A stretch of 64,000 nucleotides of DNA from Pseudomonas reactans. GTDB taxonomy: Bacteria; Pseudomonadota; Gammaproteobacteria; Pseudomonadales; Pseudomonadaceae. The translations under genes were made by a program, and so were the position numbers. The notes beneath the pieces were generated by a model. It saw only the letters and a list, made by a program, of their open reading frames with translations. It had not been told where the DNA came from and searched no databases. The stretch covers positions 395,364 through 459,363 of the forward strand of contig NZ_JACAPG010000006.1 of NCBI RefSeq assembly GCF_013385825.1, read 5' to 3'. Below, one piece after another: positions 1 through 8,381 of the stretch (position 1 is its first letter; every line of letters begins with the position of its first letter).

Positions 1-1
1 C

Positions 2-739
2 AATCTGCTGCAACTCACCGGCGCATTGGCGCCGGGCAAGCAAAGCCGGCAGTGGATAAGTGTGTGGGAGCCGACGCAGCTGGTGGCCAATCTGTTTGAG
101 CAGGCGTTGGCGCAGCAGGGCATTCAGGTACTTGGGCGACGTGTGATCGGTGGGGCAACCCCTGCGACAGCCAGGGTCCTGGCCGAGCACCAATCAGCAC
201 CGTTGCAGGCACTGATCACGCCGCTGCTCAAGCTGTCGAACAACAACATGTCCGAAGCCTTGCTCAAGGCCATGGGGCGTAAAGTGTCGAATGCAGGCAC
301 GGCGCAGGCGGGTGTCGCGGCAGTGGCGGACTTCATGCGCCGCCAGGGTCTGGACCCGATGACGCTGAGCCAGGTCGATGGTTCGGGCTTGTCGCGGCGC
401 AATCTGGTGTCGTCGCAGAACCTCACCGATCTGCTGCTGGCGACGGCCAAACAGCCTTGGTTCGACGCTTGGTACAACGCCTTGCCGATCGCCGGCAACA
501 CCGATCGCATGAGCGGCGGCAGCTTGCGTTATCGCTTGCGCGGGACGGCGGCGGAAAACAACCTGCACGCCAAGACCGGCTCCATGGCCGGTGTGTCTTC
601 GTTGAGCGGCTACATCACCGACGCCCAGGGCCGGCGCCTGGTGTTTTCAATGATCAGCAACAACTACCTGAGCACCGCCGCACCGATCCGCGCTCTGGAA
701 AACCGCGTGGCGCTGGCCCTGGTGCAGTGGCACGACTAG
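2..739 (+). CDS. dacB: D-alanyl-D-alanine carboxypeptidase/endopeptidase PBP4, 3' part
   Basis: The gene is cut by the left window edge; about 245 C-terminal residues are visible in frame from base 2. PBP4 proteins are periplasmic class C penicillin-binding proteins that trim or cleave peptidoglycan peptides. Two of the three active-site motifs are present: SxN (SNN in LSNNNMSEALL) and KTG (HAKTGSMAGVSSLSGY). The SxxK motif would lie upstream of the window. The spacing between the SxN and KTG boxes and the late GSGLSRRN segment are typical of DacB. The stop lies two bases before the end of the convergent hmgR gene. The family call is firm; the start and signal peptide cannot be judged. Confidence 0.9.
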   Translation, partial: NLLQLTGALAPGKQSRQWISVWEPTQLVANLFEQALAQQGIQVLGRRVIGGATPATARVLAEHQSAPLQALITPLLKLSNNNMSEALLKAMGRKVSNAGTAQAGVAAVADFMRRQGLDPMTLSQVDGSGLSRRNLVSSQNLTDLLLATAKQPWFDAWYNALPIAGNTDRMSGGSLRYRLRGTAAENNLHAKTGSMAGVSSLSGYITDAQGRRLVFSMISNNYLSTAAPIRALENRVALALVQWHD

Positions 740-740
740 T

Positions 741-1520
741 TCAGGGCTGATAGCCCATGCGCCAACTCACGGCCCGGGTCGCCGCCAGCAAGTGCTGCGC
801 CGCCGGGCCGTCTTCGTCGGCGTGGAATAACGAGGTGGGGCCGACCACGGTCATCACCGCTGCCACTTGCCCGATAGCGTTGAATACCGGCGCGGATAAC
901 GCGTCGACGCCGGGCATCAACAAACCATGCACAAAATGCAGGCCACGGTGGCGGATCTGTTCGCAGGCGGTGGCGTAGGCCTGGTCATCTGCCAGGGCAT
1001 GGGCGATACCAGCCTGGATTTCGCGTTCACGCAGCTCCACGGTTTCCCGCGACGGTAGATAGGCGCTGAACACCAACCCGGTGGACGAACTGAGCAGCGG
1101 CAGCACCGAACCCAATTGCGTCACCACCGTGACGGCACGCACGGCGGGTTCGATCTGCACCACGGTCGCGCCCTGGTTGCCCCATACCGCCAGGAAGCAG
1201 GTTTCATTCAACTCATCGCGCAGCTCCGCCAGGGGCATCGCGCCGACCTTCAACACATCCATGCTGCCCAGCGCCGCCAGGCCCACGCGCAAGGCTTCGC
1301 GGCCCAGCCCATAGTGGTTGGTGGCGGTGTTCTGTTCAGCGAAACCCGAGGCGATCAGTGCCTGCAGGTAGCGGTGCACCTTGCTCGCCGGCATCTGCAC
1401 ATGTTCGGCCAGACGCGACAGCGAAGTCGCCGGCGACAGTTCGGCGAGGGCCTTGAGGATATCGGTGCCCACTTCGGCCGAGCGGACTTTCTGTTTACCG
1501 GTGTCGCGGGGCTTTTCCAT
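741..1520 (-). CDS. hmgR: IclR-family regulator of homogentisate catabolism
   Basis: About 259 residues. An N-terminal winged helix (roughly residues 15-75, with SLSRLAEHVQMPASKVHRYL as the recognition region) is followed by an IclR effector domain. In Pseudomonas, HmgR represses the divergent hmgABC genes and is released by homogentisate; its position directly opposite hmgA supports that role. I chose the ATG at 1520: it gives the normal IclR length, and the upstream in-frame TTG at 1583 would run into the operator region. The 120 bp between the two starts holds a palindrome and a pair of direct repeats. The alternative, another IclR protein, is unlikely in this context. Confidence 0.88.
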   Translation of the reverse strand: MEKPRDTGKQKVRSAEVGTDILKALAELSPATSLSRLAEHVQMPASKVHRYLQALIASGFAEQNTATNHYGLGREALRVGLAALGSMDVLKVGAMPLAELRDELNETCFLAVWGNQGATVVQIEPAVRAVTVVTQLGSVLPLLSSSTGLVFSAYLPSRETVELREREIQAGIAHALADDQAYATACEQIRHRGLHFVHGLLMPGVDALSAPVFNAIGQVAAVMTVVGPTSLFHADEDGPAAQHLLAATRAVSWRMGYQP

Positions 1521-1583
1521 GGAAGGGCGAGAATCCGAGAGATGAATGGGCGTCTTTATAGCTTGACGGTCGACAGTGATCAA

Positions 1584-1609
1584 ATTACGTTATGCGTAAC
1601 TGGATTACG
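1584..1609. promoter_or_regulatory. Candidate HmgR operator between hmgR and hmgA
   Basis: The intergenic region holds the palindrome GTTA-TGCG-TAAC (1589-1600). It is flanked by two direct ATTACG copies at 1584 and 1604, 20 bp (two helical turns) apart. The site is 30-60 bp before the hmgA start and on the upstream side of hmgR, which suits an IclR-type operator controlling both genes. The assignment is inferred from symmetry and position only. Confidence 0.5.
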
Positions 1610-1640
1610 ATAAAAACAACTTCCGTACAGAGGACGATCC

Positions 1641-2924
1641 ATGAACCTCGAATACCTGTCGGGCTTCGGCAATGAATTCGCCAGCGAAGCCTTGCCCGGC
1701 GCACTGCCGGTCGGCCAGAACTCCCCGCAAAAAGCGCCCTATGGGCTGTACACCGAACTGTTCTCCGGCACGGCGTTCACCATGGTGCGCAGTGAAGCCC
1801 GGCGCACCTGGCTGTACCGCATTCAGCCGTCGGCCAATCATCCTGCTTTCATCAAATTGGAACGGCAATTGGCCGGTGGGCCGCTGGGGGCGGTGACGCC
1901 CAATCGCTTGCGCTGGAATCCGTTGGATTTGCCGAGCGAACCGACGGATTTCATTGATGGGCTGGTAGGCATGGTCGCCAATTCGGCGGCGCAAAAGCCT
2001 TCAGGCATCAGCGTTTACAACTACCGCGCCAACCGTTCCATGGAACGTGTGTTCTTCAACGCTGATGGCGAACTGTTGATTGTCCCCGAGCAAGGCCGCC
2101 TGCGCATCGCCACCGAATTGGGCGTGCTGGAAGTGGAACCGCTGGAAATCGTCGTGCTGCCGCGCGGCCTCAAATTCCGCGTTGAGCTGCTGGATGCGCA
2201 AGCGCGCGGTTACGTCGCCGAGAACCATGGCGCGCCGTTGCGCCTGCCGGACCTGGGCCCCATCGGCAGCAATGGCCTGGCCAATCCGCGTGATTTCCTG
2301 ACGCCGGTCGCCCACTACGAAGACGTGAAGAAACCGACAACACTGGCGCAGAAATTCCTCGGCGAACTCTGGGCCTGCGAGTTGGACCATTCACCCCTCA
2401 ACGTGGTCGCCTGGCACGGCAACAACGTGCCGTACAAATATGACCTGCGCCGCTTCAACACCCTTGGCACCGTGAGTTTCGATCACCCGGACCCGTCGAT
2501 CTTCACCGTCCTGACCTCGCCCACCAGCACCCACGGCCTGGCCAACCTCGACTTCGTGATCTTTCCGCCGCGATGGATGGTGGCCGAGAACACCTTCCGT
2601 CCGCCGTGGTTCCACCGCAACCTGATGAACGAATACATGGGCCTGATCCAGGGCGCCTACGACGCCAAGGCCGAAGGCTTCCTGCCCGGCGGCGCGTCGC
2701 TGCACAGCTGCATGAGTGCCCACGGCCCGGACGGCGAGACCTGTACCAAGGCCATCAACGTAGAGCTGGCGCCGCACAAGATCGACAACACCATGGCCTT
2801 CATGTTCGAGACCAGCCAAGTGCTGCGTCCCACCCAGTTCGCCCTGGACTGCCCGCAACTGCAAACCGCCTACGACGCGTGCTGGGCCTCGCTGCCCGCC
2901 ACCTTCAACCCGAACCGGAGATAA
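1641..2924 (+). CDS. hmgA: Homogentisate 1,2-dioxygenase
   Basis: 427 residues. Cytoplasmic Fe(II) ring-cleaving enzyme converting homogentisate to maleylacetoacetate in tyrosine/phenylalanine breakdown. The metal ligands are visible: H325 in WFHRN, E331 in MNEYMG and H361 in SAHGPDG, with the same +6 and +30 spacing as H335/E341/H371 of the human enzyme. The N-terminus ([17 protein letters not shown]) and the [15 protein letters not shown] segment are family signatures. An AGAGGA ribosome site precedes the ATG. Three bases separate the stop from the next gene, so hmgA, fahA and maiA form one operon, probably controlled by the divergent hmgR. Confidence 0.97.
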   Translation: MNLEYLSGFGNEFASEALPGALPVGQNSPQKAPYGLYTELFSGTAFTMVRSEARRTWLYRIQPSANHPAFIKLERQLAGGPLGAVTPNRLRWNPLDLPSEPTDFIDGLVGMVANSAAQKPSGISVYNYRANRSMERVFFNADGELLIVPEQGRLRIATELGVLEVEPLEIVVLPRGLKFRVELLDAQARGYVAENHGAPLRLPDLGPIGSNGLANPRDFLTPVAHYEDVKKPTTLAQKFLGELWACELDHSPLNVVAWHGNNVPYKYDLRRFNTLGTVSFDHPDPSIFTVLTSPTSTHGLANLDFVIFPPRWMVAENTFRPPWFHRNLMNEYMGLIQGAYDAKAEGFLPGGASLHSCMSAHGPDGETCTKAINVELAPHKIDNTMAFMFETSQVLRPTQFALDCPQLQTAYDACWASLPATFNPNRR

Positions 2925-2927
2925 CCC

Positions 2928-4214
2928 ATGACTCAGCCCACACTTACCCGCAGCTGGGTGGCCTCCGCCAATGGTCACGCGGACTTCCCGCTGCAAAACC
3001 TGCCGTTGGGCGTGTTCAGCATCAACGGTTCTGCACCACGCGCTGGCGTGGCGATTGGTGATTCGATCCTGGATCTGCACGCCGCCATTGATGAGTTCGA
3101 CGGTGAAGCCCGTCGCGCCGTCGAAGCGACTGTCGGTGGTCAACTGAACGCTTTCTTTGAACTGGGTCGCGGCCCGCGCGTGGCCTTGCGCGAGCGCCTG
3201 CTGGAACTGCTGGCCGAAGGCAGCAAGCTGCACACCCGTGAAGCGCAGGTGCTGCACCGCGCCGCCGATTGCCAGATGCATGTACCGGCGCGGATCAATG
3301 ACTACACCGACTTCTACGTCGGCATCGAGCACGCGCAAAACGTCGGCAAACTGTTCCGTCCTGATAACCCGCTACTGCCCAACTACAAGTATGTGCCGAT
3401 TGGTTACCACGGTCGGGCTTCGACCATTCGCGCGTCGGGCACCGATGTACGCCGTCCCAAGGGCCAGACCCTGCCGGCTGGCCAGACCGAACCGACCTTC
3501 GGCCCCTGTGCGCGACTGGACTACGAACTGGAGCTGGGCATCTGGATCGGCCAGGGCAACGAGATGGGCGATTCGATTGCCATTGGTGACGCGGCCGATC
3601 ACATCGCCGGTTTCTGCCTGCTCAATGACTGGTCGGCACGGGATATCCAGGCCTGGGAATATCAACCGTTGGGGCCGTTCCTGTCGAAAAGCTTCATCAC
3701 CACCATCTCGCCTTGGGTGGTGACGGCTGAAGCCTTGGAACCGTTCCGCAAAGCGCAACCGGCGCGCCCTGAAGGCGACCCGCAACCGCTGTCGTACCTG
3801 CTGGATAAACGTGACCAGGCCGCAGGTGCCCTGGATATCGAGCTGGAAGTGCTGCTCACCACCGCCGTCATGCGCGAACAAAACCTTCCGGCTCATCGCT
3901 TGGCCCTGAGCAACAGCCTGCACATGTACTGGACGGTTGCGCAATTGGTGGCGCACCACAGCGTTAACGGTTGCCAATTGCAGGCAGGCGATCTGTTTGG
4001 TTCGGGGACGTTGTCCGGCCCGAAAAACGGTCAATTCGGCAGCCTGCTGGAAATGACTGAAGGCGGCAAAAAAGCCGTTGAATTGCCGTCCGGCGAAGTG
4101 CGTAAGTTCCTTGAAGACGGCGACGAAATCATCCTGCGTGCGCGCTGCAACCGTGAGGGGTTTACCTCCATCGGTTTCGGCGAATGCCGTGGCACCGTGA
4201 TCGCGGCGCGCTAG
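2928..4214 (+). CDS. fahA: Fumarylacetoacetase
   Basis: 428 residues, full length. Hydrolyses fumarylacetoacetate to fumarate and acetoacetate, the last step of the homogentisate pathway. Recognisable FAH motifs include DYTDFYVGIEHA (metal Asp), DYELELGIWIGQGN (metal Glu residues) and NDWSARDIQAWEYQPLG (metal Asp), followed by the lid segment ending in SIGFGECRGTV. It sits between hmgA (3 bp gap) and maiA (12 bp gap). It is also called hmgB in Pseudomonas. Confidence 0.97.
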   Translation: MTQPTLTRSWVASANGHADFPLQNLPLGVFSINGSAPRAGVAIGDSILDLHAAIDEFDGEARRAVEATVGGQLNAFFELGRGPRVALRERLLELLAEGSKLHTREAQVLHRAADCQMHVPARINDYTDFYVGIEHAQNVGKLFRPDNPLLPNYKYVPIGYHGRASTIRASGTDVRRPKGQTLPAGQTEPTFGPCARLDYELELGIWIGQGNEMGDSIAIGDAADHIAGFCLLNDWSARDIQAWEYQPLGPFLSKSFITTISPWVVTAEALEPFRKAQPARPEGDPQPLSYLLDKRDQAAGALDIELEVLLTTAVMREQNLPAHRLALSNSLHMYWTVAQLVAHHSVNGCQLQAGDLFGSGTLSGPKNGQFGSLLEMTEGGKKAVELPSGEVRKFLEDGDEIILRARCNREGFTSIGFGECRGTVIAAR

Positions 4215-4226
4215 GAGGGCAGGGCG

Positions 4227-4862
4227 ATGGAACTCTACACCTACTACCGTTCCACTTCGTCGTACCGGGTGCGCATTGCCCTGGCGCTCAAGGGCCTGGA
4301 TTTCACCGCGGTGCCGGTCAACCTGCTGGTCCCGGCGGGCGGCGCCAACCGCCAGCCCGAGTACCTGGCGATCAACCCGCAAGGTCGCGTCCCGGCCTTG
4401 CGTACCGAGGAGGGCGAACTGTTGATTCAGTCGCCGGCGATCATCGAATACCTGGATGAACGTTATCCACAGGCGCCGCTGCTCTCCAAGGACCTGGCGA
4501 CCCGCGCCCATGAGCGCGCGGTGGCCTCGATCATCGGTTGCGACATCCATCCGCTGCATAACTCCAGCACCCAGAACCTGCTGCGCCAATGGGGGCATGA
4601 CGAGGCGCAACTGTTGGAATGGATCGGTCACTGGATCAGCCAGGGCTTGGGCGCGGTGGAGCAGTTGATCGGCGACCAAGGGTTTTGCTTCGGCGAGCAG
4701 CCGGGGTTGGCCGACACCTTCTTGATCCCGCAACTGTATGCGGCCGAGCGCTTCAAGGTGCCGCTGGCGGCGTATTCGCGCATTGGGCGGGTGGCGGCGT
4801 TGGCGGCGCAGCATCCTGCATTCATTCAGTCTCACCCCGCCAGCCAACCCGACACCCCCTGA
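4227..4862 (+). CDS. maiA: Maleylacetoacetate isomerase (zeta-class GST)
   Basis: 211 residues. Glutathione-dependent cis-trans isomerase converting maleylacetoacetate to fumarylacetoacetate. The N-terminal thioredoxin-like domain carries the zeta-class signature STSSYRVRIALALKG (Ser and Arg of the catalytic SSxxxRVR motif), then NPQGRVPAL and QSPAIIEYLDE, which bind glutathione; an all-helical domain follows. A strong AGGAGGG ribosome site lies 12 bp after fahA. The reading order hmgA-fahA-maiA is standard for Pseudomonas. A REPIN follows and probably marks the operon end. Confidence 0.95.
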   Translation: MELYTYYRSTSSYRVRIALALKGLDFTAVPVNLLVPAGGANRQPEYLAINPQGRVPALRTEEGELLIQSPAIIEYLDERYPQAPLLSKDLATRAHERAVASIIGCDIHPLHNSSTQNLLRQWGHDEAQLLEWIGHWISQGLGAVEQLIGDQGFCFGEQPGLADTFLIPQLYAAERFKVPLAAYSRIGRVAALAAQHPAFIQSHPASQPDTP

Positions 4863-4866
4863 CCCC

Positions 4867-4955
4867 TGTAGGAGCCGGCTTGCCGGCGATAGCGTTATTT
4901 CAGTCGATCAATCGTTGCCTGATTCACCGCCATCGCCGGCAAGCCGGCTCCTACA
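4867..4955. repeat. REPIN (GCCGGCTTGCCGGC type)
   Basis: Two inverted REP sequences face each other: TGTAGGAGCCGGCTTGCCGG at the left and its reverse complement ending at 4955, about 40 bp apart. Each REP is itself a small hairpin. It lies between maiA and an MFS gene. Confidence 0.9.
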
Positions 4956-4998
4956 CCGTTGCGCTAGACCATAAAAATAAAATCAAAGGTACCTTGCG

Positions 4999-6366
4999 AT
5001 GCACAATCAGATTGCCAGCTTTCGCGCGGCGCTCGACGCCCGTCCGGTGTCGCGCTATCAGTGGCTGATTCTCCTGTTGCTGGCGCTGCTGCTGGTGACA
5101 GACGGCTATGACGCCCAGGTCCTGGGTTACGTGGTGCCGGCGCTGGCCCAGGATTGGGGGTTGGAGAAGGCTGCATTCGGCCCGGTGTTCAGCGCCAACC
5201 TGCTGGGGCTGACCTTGGGGTCATTGCTGGTCACGCCGCTGGCGGATCGGTTCGGCGTGCGTCGTATCCTGCTTGGCTGCGTACTGATCTACGCCACGCT
5301 GACGGTGCTGATGGTATTCGCCAATTCGCTGAACACGCTGATGGCCGCGCGGTTTATCTGCGGCATCGGCATGGGCGGCGCGATGCCCAGCGCGATGGCC
5401 TTGATGTCGGAATACTCGCCGCCGCGCCTGCGCACGTTGATGGTGACCTTGGCGGCGTGTGGCTTCTCGTTCGGTGGCGCAGCGGGCGGGTTTGTAGCGG
5501 CGGGGTTTATCGAAGGCTTCGGCTGGCAGGCGGTGTTCCTGGCGGGTGGCGTGACGCCGCTGCTGTTGTTCCCGTTTCTGGTGTGGCTGCTGCCGGAGTC
5601 CTTGCCGCGTTTGCTGCGTGATGCACCGCCCTATGCGCGGCTGCAGAGCGTAACGTCACGCATGCTGCCGGACTGGCAACCGCCGCCGGCGACCGAGGCC
5701 GAAAACCAGCAGGAGCAGGGCAGCAAGCTGACGGTGGTGGAGCTGTTTCGCAACGGCTACGCGCGCCCGACGCTGCTGATCTGGGCGACCTTTTTTGTCA
5801 GCCTGATCCTGCTGTATTTCATGATCAGCTGGTTGCCGTCGCTGCTGCTGGAAAGTGGCTTGGCGTTGAAAGAAGCCAACCTGGTGACCTCGATGTTCCT
5901 GTTTGCCGGCACCTTGGGCGCCATCGGCATGGCCTGGTTTGCCGACCGCTTGAAAAGCAAAGTGCGGCTGTTGTCCAGCGTGCTGGCAGCGGCTGCGGTA
6001 TGCACCATTCTGCTCGGCCTGAATCATGACAACCCGCGTTACCTGGTGGCCTGCGTATTTGCGGCCGGGTTTTGCATCATCGGTGGTCAACTGACCCTCA
6101 ATGCCTTCGCCAGTAACTTCTACCCGGCGCACGTGCGCGCCACCGGCACAGGCTGGGCGTTGGGTGTAGGGCGATTTGGCTCAATCCTGGGGCCGCTGTT
6201 TGGCAGCCTGTTGTTGGCGATGCATATTCCGGTGCAGCAGATTTTCTTCTTCTGCGCGATACCGGCGGTGATCGCCGCGTTGTTGATCATTCAGGTGCGT
6301 TCGCCTGGAATCGAGGTGCCGAAGAGTCCGCTGCCGGGCGATATTCTCAAGACACCGCAGGCTTAA
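4999..6366 (+). CDS. MFS aromatic-acid:H+ symporter (AAHS family)
   Basis: 455 residues with about 12 hydrophobic segments and a charged central loop near residues 205-240. TM1 carries DGYDAQVLGYVVPAL, the acidic DxxD-type motif of AAHS carriers such as PcaK and MhpT. The MFS motif A loops are LADRFGVRRILL and WFADRLKSKVRLL. Its position just after the hmg genes suggests import of homogentisate, a hydroxyphenyl acid or a related aromatic acid, but the substrate is not determined by sequence. The C-terminus overlaps the convergent SirB1 gene by four bases. Confidence 0.82.
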   Translation: MHNQIASFRAALDARPVSRYQWLILLLLALLLVTDGYDAQVLGYVVPALAQDWGLEKAAFGPVFSANLLGLTLGSLLVTPLADRFGVRRILLGCVLIYATLTVLMVFANSLNTLMAARFICGIGMGGAMPSAMALMSEYSPPRLRTLMVTLAACGFSFGGAAGGFVAAGFIEGFGWQAVFLAGGVTPLLLFPFLVWLLPESLPRLLRDAPPYARLQSVTSRMLPDWQPPPATEAENQQEQGSKLTVVELFRNGYARPTLLIWATFFVSLILLYFMISWLPSLLLESGLALKEANLVTSMFLFAGTLGAIGMAWFADRLKSKVRLLSSVLAAAAVCTILLGLNHDNPRYLVACVFAAGFCIIGGQLTLNAFASNFYPAHVRATGTGWALGVGRFGSILGPLFGSLLLAMHIPVQQIFFFCAIPAVIAALLIIQVRSPGIEVPKSPLPGDILKTPQA

Positions 6367-7166
6367 TGCACCACTGAATTGGGCGGCAGGTGGCCCAGGC
6401 GCTCGGTCAGGCGCAGGCGTTGGATCGGGTCTTCGCTGAGCATCAGCGCGTGTTCCAGGTCGAAGCGCTCGGCGTTGGGGCAGTCCAGGCGCTGATACAG
6501 GCTGGCCCGTGCCAGGTAGTCGGCGGCACTGGCGTTGCCCAATTCCAGCACGCGTTCGGCGTCGATCAAGGCCTGGAGCGGGTCGTCGTTGGAAAGGTGC
6601 AGTTGGCGCAGGTTGCGGGACAACCGTTGCAAGATCGAACGCGGGTCGGCTGTGTGGAGGTGATCGGCCTGCAGCTTGAGGTTGGGGCCGTATTGGCGCT
6701 GCAACAGATCACGGCAATCGTTGGGATACAGGCGCCGTCCACCGCAGGGATCCAGCAGGTGATCGGCGCCGGGGACTCTTAAAAGGAAATGGCCGGGGAA
6801 ATTTACGCCGACCATGGGGATCTCCAGGCGCCGCGCCAGCTCAAGGGCGATCAAGCCCATGGCCAGGGGTTGCCCGCGTTTGCGTTGCAAGACCTTGTCC
6901 AGCAGGGCGGCGGCGGGGCGCAAGGGCGTGAATTCATCCTGGGCAAATCCCAGGTCATTCAAGCGCCGCAACAGCGGCTGGCCCAGTTCATCCGCCGGCA
7001 ACAGCGGCATGCCCAGGCTCACCTGTTGTTGCAGCAAGGTCAGTTCCTGCAGGATCTGCAAGGGCTTTACGGCCGGATCATGCTCGGCAGCAATCCACAA
7101 CGCCGCTTCAAACAGCGCGGGTGGGGAGCGTTCCAGGCAGGCGAAAAAGGCTTTGCGGGGATTCAT
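6363..7166 (-). CDS. SirB1-family transglutaminase-like/TPR protein
   Basis: 267 residues. An N-terminal helical part is followed by a transglutaminase-like core (QPLAMGLIALELARRL, then PMVGVNFPGHFLLRV and LLDPCGG) and C-terminal tetratricopeptide-like helices (residues about 185-260). This is the SirB1/YchA family, conserved in gammaproteobacteria with no established biochemical role. The fold's Cys/His/Asp-type residues appear to be represented by His in PGHFLL and Asp/Cys in LLDPCGG, but catalysis is unproven. No signal peptide, so cytoplasmic. It overlaps the MFS gene end to end. Confidence 0.8.
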   Translation of the reverse strand: MNPRKAFFACLERSPPALFEAALWIAAEHDPAVKPLQILQELTLLQQQVSLGMPLLPADELGQPLLRRLNDLGFAQDEFTPLRPAAALLDKVLQRKRGQPLAMGLIALELARRLEIPMVGVNFPGHFLLRVPGADHLLDPCGGRRLYPNDCRDLLQRQYGPNLKLQADHLHTADPRSILQRLSRNLRQLHLSNDDPLQALIDAERVLELGNASAADYLARASLYQRLDCPNAERFDLEHALMLSEDPIQRLRLTERLGHLPPNSVVH

Positions 7167-7353
7167 TGCATTCTCCGGCAGATGCCCCCGTTTTAGCCTT
7201 GCTGGGAATTTTCGTCCAGTGGCTTGGGAAATATCCTGCGTGCTTATGTCGCAAGCCCTGTGAAATCGGGCGGCTTATTCCAGCCTGGTCCGGCAGTTTT
7301 CTGCCGCAAGCCTATACTTGGCCCACTACCAGAAGTGATTCGGGAGCTTGACG

Positions 7354-8373
7354 ATGTTTGCTCTCATGCACAGCACCCGCCTTGAATCGCTGCACTTGAG
7401 CATCGACCCGGCCACCGGGCTGAAGGCGGTCATCGCCATCCATAACAGTCGCCTGGGGCCCGCCCTCGGTGGCTGTCGCTACCTTTCCTACCCCGACGAC
7501 GAAAGTGCCGTGGCCGATGCCGCGCGCCTGGCCCAAGGCATGAGCTACAAGGCAGCCCTCGCCGGTTTACCCGTAGGCGGAGGTACCGCCGTGATCCTGC
7601 GTCCCGGCCATGTGGAAAGCCGTGCTGCATTATTTGAAGCCTTTGGTCGATGCGTTGAGCAACTCGACGGCCGTTACATCACCGCCGTCGACAGTGGCAC
7701 TTCAGTGGCGGACATGGATTGCATCGCCCAGCATACCCGCTACGTCACCAGCACCACCGCAGCAGGCGACCCATCGCCCCATGCCGCCATGGGCGTGTTC
7801 GCCGGCATCCGTACCACCGCGATGGCGCGCCTGGGCAGCGACAACCTCGAAGGCCTGCGCGTGGCCATCCAAGGGCTGGGAAATGTGGGCTACGCCTTGG
7901 CCGAACAACTGCACGCCGCCGGAGCCGAACTGCTGGTAAGCGACATCGATCACGGCAAGGTGCAACTGGCCATGGAGCAGTTGGGCGCACACCCCATCGC
8001 CAACGACGCGTTACTCAGCACGCCGTGCGACATCCTTGCGCCTTGTGGCCTCGGCGCCGTGTTCAACCGCCAGAGCGTCGGCCAATTGCGTTGCGCCGCT
8101 GTGGCCGGTTCGGCCAGTGCGCAATTGACTCATCTGGACAACGCGGATCAATTGGAGGCACGCGGCATCCTCTACGCCCCCGACTACGTGATCAACTCCG
8201 GTGGCCTGATCTACGTCGCGCTGAAGCACGGCGGAGCGGAACTGCCGACGATTACCGCGCACCTGTCCAACATCGGCACGCGCCTCACCGAGATCTTCGC
8301 TCACGCCCAGGCGGAAAAACGCTCACCCGCCCGGGTGGCGGATGAGCTGGCCGAGCGCTTGCTGTACCGCTGA
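7354..8373 (+). CDS. ldh: Leucine-dehydrogenase-like protein with altered active site
   Basis: 339 residues, closely resembling the Pseudomonas leucine dehydrogenase (Glu/Leu/Phe/Val dehydrogenase family), which oxidatively deaminates branched-chain amino acids with NAD. The substrate-binding region GPALGGCRYL, the first lysine K66 in MSYKAALAGLP, the Rossmann motif GLGNVG, and the Asp in AVDSGTSVADMD are present. The second, catalytic lysine of the usual GGGKxVI motif is Thr78 here (GGGTAVIL, codon ACC at 7585), so normal dehydrogenase activity is doubtful. The ATG at 7354 is preferred to the TTG at 7348 because GGGAG lies seven bases upstream. Confidence 0.85.
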   Translation: MFALMHSTRLESLHLSIDPATGLKAVIAIHNSRLGPALGGCRYLSYPDDESAVADAARLAQGMSYKAALAGLPVGGGTAVILRPGHVESRAALFEAFGRCVEQLDGRYITAVDSGTSVADMDCIAQHTRYVTSTTAAGDPSPHAAMGVFAGIRTTAMARLGSDNLEGLRVAIQGLGNVGYALAEQLHAAGAELLVSDIDHGKVQLAMEQLGAHPIANDALLSTPCDILAPCGLGAVFNRQSVGQLRCAAVAGSASAQLTHLDNADQLEARGILYAPDYVINSGGLIYVALKHGGAELPTITAHLSNIGTRLTEIFAHAQAEKRSPARVADELAERLLYR

Positions 8374-8381
8374 TGCCCCCG

